Below, piece after piece: positions 16,186 through 18,963 of a stretch of DNA of 18,963 bases. The translations under genes and the position numbers were made by a program. The stretch is from Ignavibacteria bacterium UBA6906 (GTDB lineage: Bacteria > Bacteroidota > Ignavibacteria > UBA10030 > UBA6906). The stretch lies in the NCBI GenBank assembly GCA_002451155.1, contig DKBG01000039.1:1-18963 (forward strand). The letters run 5' to 3'. The first letter of the stretch is position 1, and each line of letters begins with the position of its first letter. Below the pieces are notes generated by a model. It searched no databases and was not told where the DNA came from. It saw only the letters and a list, made by a program, of their open reading frames with translations.

Positions 16186-16710
16186 ATGCGCGCACACAGA
16201 TGGATGGCCGTGGTGCTCCTGGCGCTCGCCTGGAGCACGGCATCGGGGCAAACGAAGATCGCTCACATTAACTCCGAGACGATCATGCAGACGCTCCCGG
16301 AGGCGATTGATGCCCAGAAGTCGCTTGACGCGCTTGTCGCTCAGTGGGAAGCCGAGCTGACGAAGATGCAGGCGGAATGGAAGAAGAGATTTGACGAGTA
16401 TGACAAGAGAAAGCTCATCCTGACTGATCAGGCGCGTGCTGAGCAGGAGAAGGAACTCCGTGATCTGGACCAGAAGATCGTGGATTACAGGAATCGCAAG
16501 TTCGGACAGAACGGCGAGCTCTTTCAGAAACAGAATGAGGTGATGAAGCCGATCCAGAACAAGATCTTCAAAGTCCTGGAAGAAATCGCCCTGGATGACG
16601 GATACGATTACATCTTTGACCGGAGTGGCGAGGTGCTGCTCCTCTATGCCAACGAAAAGAACGATCTCACCCAGAAAGTTTTGATGCGGATGCAGACGTT
16701 CGGAAAATGA
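16186..16710 (+). CDS. Skp/OmpH-family periplasmic chaperone, copy 2
   Basis: This is a 174-residue relative of the preceding gene with its own signal peptide (cleavage about ASG|Q after residue 21). It has KIAHINSETIMQTLPEA at the start, a charged helical middle (QAEWKKRFDEYDKRK, EQEKELRDLDQK) and the matching end YDYIFDRSGEVLLLYA then NDLTQKVLMRM. Tandem Skp-like genes are common in the Bacteroidota/Chlorobiota group and may form mixed trimers or have different clients; that is inference. The ATG lies 6 bp after the stop of copy 1, and lpxD starts 24 bp downstream. Confidence 0.91.
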   Translation: MRAHRWMAVVLLALAWSTASGQTKIAHINSETIMQTLPEAIDAQKSLDALVAQWEAELTKMQAEWKKRFDEYDKRKLILTDQARAEQEKELRDLDQKIVDYRNRKFGQNGELFQKQNEVMKPIQNKIFKVLEEIALDDGYDYIFDRSGEVLLLYANEKNDLTQKVLMRMQTFGK

Positions 16711-16734
16711 ACCTCGTGTCGGGGGACGATACCC

Positions 16735-17838
16735 ATGAAGCTCCGGGATATTGCCTATCTTATCGGTGCGGACGTGGGACGGGAAGAATCAGGCGGGGAG
16801 ACCGAGATTTCCGGGGTGGCCAAAATCGAAGAGGCGACCGAGGGGGACATCACCTTTATCGCCAATCCTCGGTACATCCGCTACCTGGATTCCTCCCATG
16901 CATCCGCGGTGATCGTCAACAAGAATCTGCGTTTGAGTGAGGAGGAAACATCACGATTCCGGCCTGTGCTGGTTCGTGTTGATGACCCCTACCTCTCGTT
17001 TCTGAAGGTCCTTCTCGTTTTCAATCCTCCGAAAGATCCCCTGCCGCCCGGGATTCATCCGACTGCCGCAATACATCCGTCTGCGGTCATCGGGGAAAAC
17101 GTGAGAATCGGTGCACACGCCGTCGTTGCGGAGGGGTGTCATGTGGGTGACGGCAGCATCATCTGTCACGGGGTGGTGCTGGCTGAGGGTGCCGAGGTAG
17201 GCCGATCCTCCCTTCTCTATCACAATGTGACCGTGCGCGAAGGATGCCGGATCGGGTCCCGGGTTATCATTCAGTCCGGGGCCGTTATCGGGAGCGACGG
17301 CTTCGGTTTTGCCCCACGGGGTGACGGGACGTATGACAAGATTCCTCAGCTTGGGATTGTTGTTCTGGAAGACGACGTGGAGATTGGGGCAAACTGCACG
17401 GTGGACAGGGCGACGATGGGGGAGACAAGGATCAAGCGCGGCACCAAACTGGATAACCTGATCCAGGTCGGACATAATGTGGTGATCGGGGAACACACGG
17501 TCATCGCGGCTCAGACCGGCATCTCAGGAAGCACGAAGATTGGCAAGAACACCATGATTGGCGGGCAAGTGGGATTCACGGGCCATCTTTCCATCGCCGA
17601 TAACACCAGGATCGGGGCTCAGTCCGGCGTGCATCGTTCGATCGAGAAGGCGGGTGGGACCTATTTCGGATATCCTGCCCTCCCCCAGCGTGAAGCGTTT
17701 CGCATCCAGGGTGCACTCACGCAGCTGCCCGAGCTGCTCATTACGATCAGGCAGCTGAAGCAACGGATCGAAGAGCTGGAAGGCACGATCGCGGATCTCC
17801 GTAAGTCCCTGGAATCATCCTCCGACCGGACATCCTGA
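16735..17838 (+). CDS. lpxD: UDP-3-O-acylglucosamine N-acyltransferase
   Basis: LpxD adds the N-linked hydroxyacyl chain, from acyl-ACP, in lipid A synthesis. The 367-residue protein has the N-terminal uridine-binding domain (about 1-100) with KIEEATEGDITFIANPRY, then a long left-handed beta-helix of hexapeptide repeats (about 105-315), for example HPSAVIGENVRIG. The catalytic histidine is H247 in NLIQVGHNVVIG. A GGTYFGYPALP segment and a C-terminal coiled helix (QLKQRIEELEGTIADL) follow, as usual for trimeric LpxD. The ATG at 16735 has GGGGGA upstream. The gene sits between skp-2 and lpxC-fabZ, a common order in this group. Confidence 0.95.
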   Translation: MKLRDIAYLIGADVGREESGGETEISGVAKIEEATEGDITFIANPRYIRYLDSSHASAVIVNKNLRLSEEETSRFRPVLVRVDDPYLSFLKVLLVFNPPKDPLPPGIHPTAAIHPSAVIGENVRIGAHAVVAEGCHVGDGSIICHGVVLAEGAEVGRSSLLYHNVTVREGCRIGSRVIIQSGAVIGSDGFGFAPRGDGTYDKIPQLGIVVLEDDVEIGANCTVDRATMGETRIKRGTKLDNLIQVGHNVVIGEHTVIAAQTGISGSTKIGKNTMIGGQVGFTGHLSIADNTRIGAQSGVHRSIEKAGGTYFGYPALPQREAFRIQGALTQLPELLITIRQLKQRIEELEGTIADLRKSLESSSDRTS

Positions 17839-17887
17839 ATGTTTGCGATTATTGGACACGTATCGTTCACCATCTGAAAGGTAGCTC

Positions 17888-18963
17888 ATGCTCGTACAGC
17901 AGCGCACCATCAAACACCCGGTGTCGTTGAGCGGAATTGGTCTGCACACTGGAGCCACTACCTCGATGACGTTCCGTCCCGCTCCGGAGGATTACGGGAT
18001 CCGATTCCGCCGCGTGGATCTGGGTGGTGCGCCTGAAGTTCCGGCCGATGTGGATCATGTCGTGGATCTCGCCCGAGGGACAACCCTTGCCGTTGGCGAC
18101 GCGCGTGTTCACACCGTTGAGCATGTGATGGCGGCCCTGGTGGGCATGCAGGTCGACAACATTGTGATCGAACTTGATGGAATCGAACCCCCAATCGGAG
18201 ACGGGAGTGCGAAACCGTATGTTGACGCCCTGCTCAAGGCCGGGTTCGAAAAACAGAGCGCGCCAAAGGACTATCTCATCATCGATCAGACGGTTCACTA
18301 TCGCAACGAGGAGAAGAAGGTCGATATTGTGGCACTTCCGACCGATGACTATCGTATTACAGTTATGGTGGACTACAACAATCCGGCCCTCGGAAGCCAG
18401 CACAGTGGCCTGTTTGACCTGGAAACTGAATTCGTTACAGAGTTTGCTCCCTGCAGGACGTTTTGCTTCCTCCATGAGGTAGAGATGTTGCACAGTCAGG
18501 GCCTCATCAAGGGCGGGAATCTGGATAACGCCATCGTTATTGTTGACCGCGACCTGAGTCGGCAGGAGATCACCCGAATCACCGGAAAGCTCGGGATCTC
18601 CCAGTCTGTGATTCTGGGGAGCACGGGAGTGCTCAACGATAGAGCACTCTATTTCCCGAACGAACCTGCGCGTCACAAGCTCCTGGACATGATGGGGGAT
18701 CTGGCCCTGATCGGCGTGCCGCTTAAGGCTCAAATTCTCGCCGCCCGGCCCGGGCATGCGAGCAATATAGAATTCGCGCGGAAGATCAGGAAGCTCTACC
18801 AGCAGAAGAAACTCGTGCGGAAGTACATGCACGAACGGAAAGAGGGGGCAGTCTTCGACATCAATGCAATCAAGCGGATACTCCCGCACCGCTATCCTTT
18901 CCTCCTCGTGGACAAGATCATTGACTTCAAAATGGACGAGAGTATTATCGGGGTGAAGAATGT
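17888..18963 (+). CDS. lpxC-fabZ: LpxC-FabZ fusion: UDP-3-O-acyl-GlcNAc deacetylase / hydroxyacyl-ACP dehydratase (cut by right edge)
   Basis: The frame is open from the ATG at 17888 to the window end (358 residues visible). The first part is LpxC, the zinc deacetylase of the committed lipid A step: SGIGLHTGA near the start, HTVEHVMAAL with catalytic E78 and zinc ligand H79, GGNLDNAIV, and RHKLLDMMGDL with H263 and D267 as the remaining ligands. Without a stop it continues through a charged helical link (RKLYQQKKLVRKYMHERK) into FabZ, with ILPHRYPFLLVDKI holding the catalytic histidine H334. LpxC-FabZ fusions are known from Bacteroidota and relatives and tie removal of the acetyl group to fatty-acid supply. 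The ribosome binding site is AAAGG, 49 bp after the lpxD stop. Confidence 0.95.
   Translation, partial: MLVQQRTIKHPVSLSGIGLHTGATTSMTFRPAPEDYGIRFRRVDLGGAPEVPADVDHVVDLARGTTLAVGDARVHTVEHVMAALVGMQVDNIVIELDGIEPPIGDGSAKPYVDALLKAGFEKQSAPKDYLIIDQTVHYRNEEKKVDIVALPTDDYRITVMVDYNNPALGSQHSGLFDLETEFVTEFAPCRTFCFLHEVEMLHSQGLIKGGNLDNAIVIVDRDLSRQEITRITGKLGISQSVILGSTGVLNDRALYFPNEPARHKLLDMMGDLALIGVPLKAQILAARPGHASNIEFARKIRKLYQQKKLVRKYMHERKEGAVFDINAIKRILPHRYPFLLVDKIIDFKMDESIIGVKN

Noticed and set aside
17867..18889. 340-residue open frame on the minus strand
   Set aside because: Antisense to lpxC-fabZ, which carries all expected catalytic motifs on the plus strand.

Overview
This window is a stretch of bacterial chromosome made almost entirely of core genes. 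It contains no phage, plasmid, insertion-sequence, CRISPR, tRNA or rRNA feature that I can see. The best taxonomic guess is a G+C-rich member of the Bacteroidota/Ignavibacteriota/Chlorobiota (FCB) group. The reasons are an LpxC-FabZ fusion, a three-subunit succinate dehydrogenase with a five-helix di-haem SdhC, two tandem Skp/OmpH genes behind BamA, and promoter boxes close to the TAnnTTTG type known from Bacteroidota. This is inference: no rRNA is present. Unlike many Bacteroidota, several genes have clear AGGAG-type ribosome binding sites, and GTG and TTG starts are frequent.

Layout. Bases 1-12059 are read on the minus strand and 12216-18963 on the plus strand, with one divergent promoter region at 12060-12215. 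Minus strand, in transcription order: ybaB/ebfC, recR, two small related lipoproteins, an ftsX-type gene, then sdhC-sdhA-sdhB ended by a GC-rich hairpin. A structure-rich 472-bp spacer follows, and then a three-gene unit in which each gene overlaps the next by 4 bp: a 1209-residue periplasmic TPR protein, a 406-residue protein of unknown function, and obgE, cut by the window edge. Plus strand: uppS, bamA, skp-1, skp-2, lpxD and lpxC-fabZ, the last cut by the right edge.

How the genes work together. The plus-strand cluster is an outer-membrane biogenesis operon. UppS makes the C55 lipid carrier, BamA inserts beta-barrel proteins, the Skp proteins chaperone them through the periplasm, and LpxD and LpxC-FabZ carry out early lipid A synthesis and make its hydroxyacyl-ACP. 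The minus strand holds recombinational repair (recR with ybaB), a division-type membrane protein (FtsX) and respiratory complex II (sdhCAB).

Points that stand out: (1) two back-to-back promoters whose -35 boxes lie inside one perfect 18-bp palindrome; (2) a one-base frameshift in sdhA; (3) the translationally coupled TPR/unknown/obgE unit; (4) a tandem pair of diverged small lipoproteins between recR and ftsX; (5) the structured spacer at 4981-5452. I found no evidence for a novel defence or mobile system.
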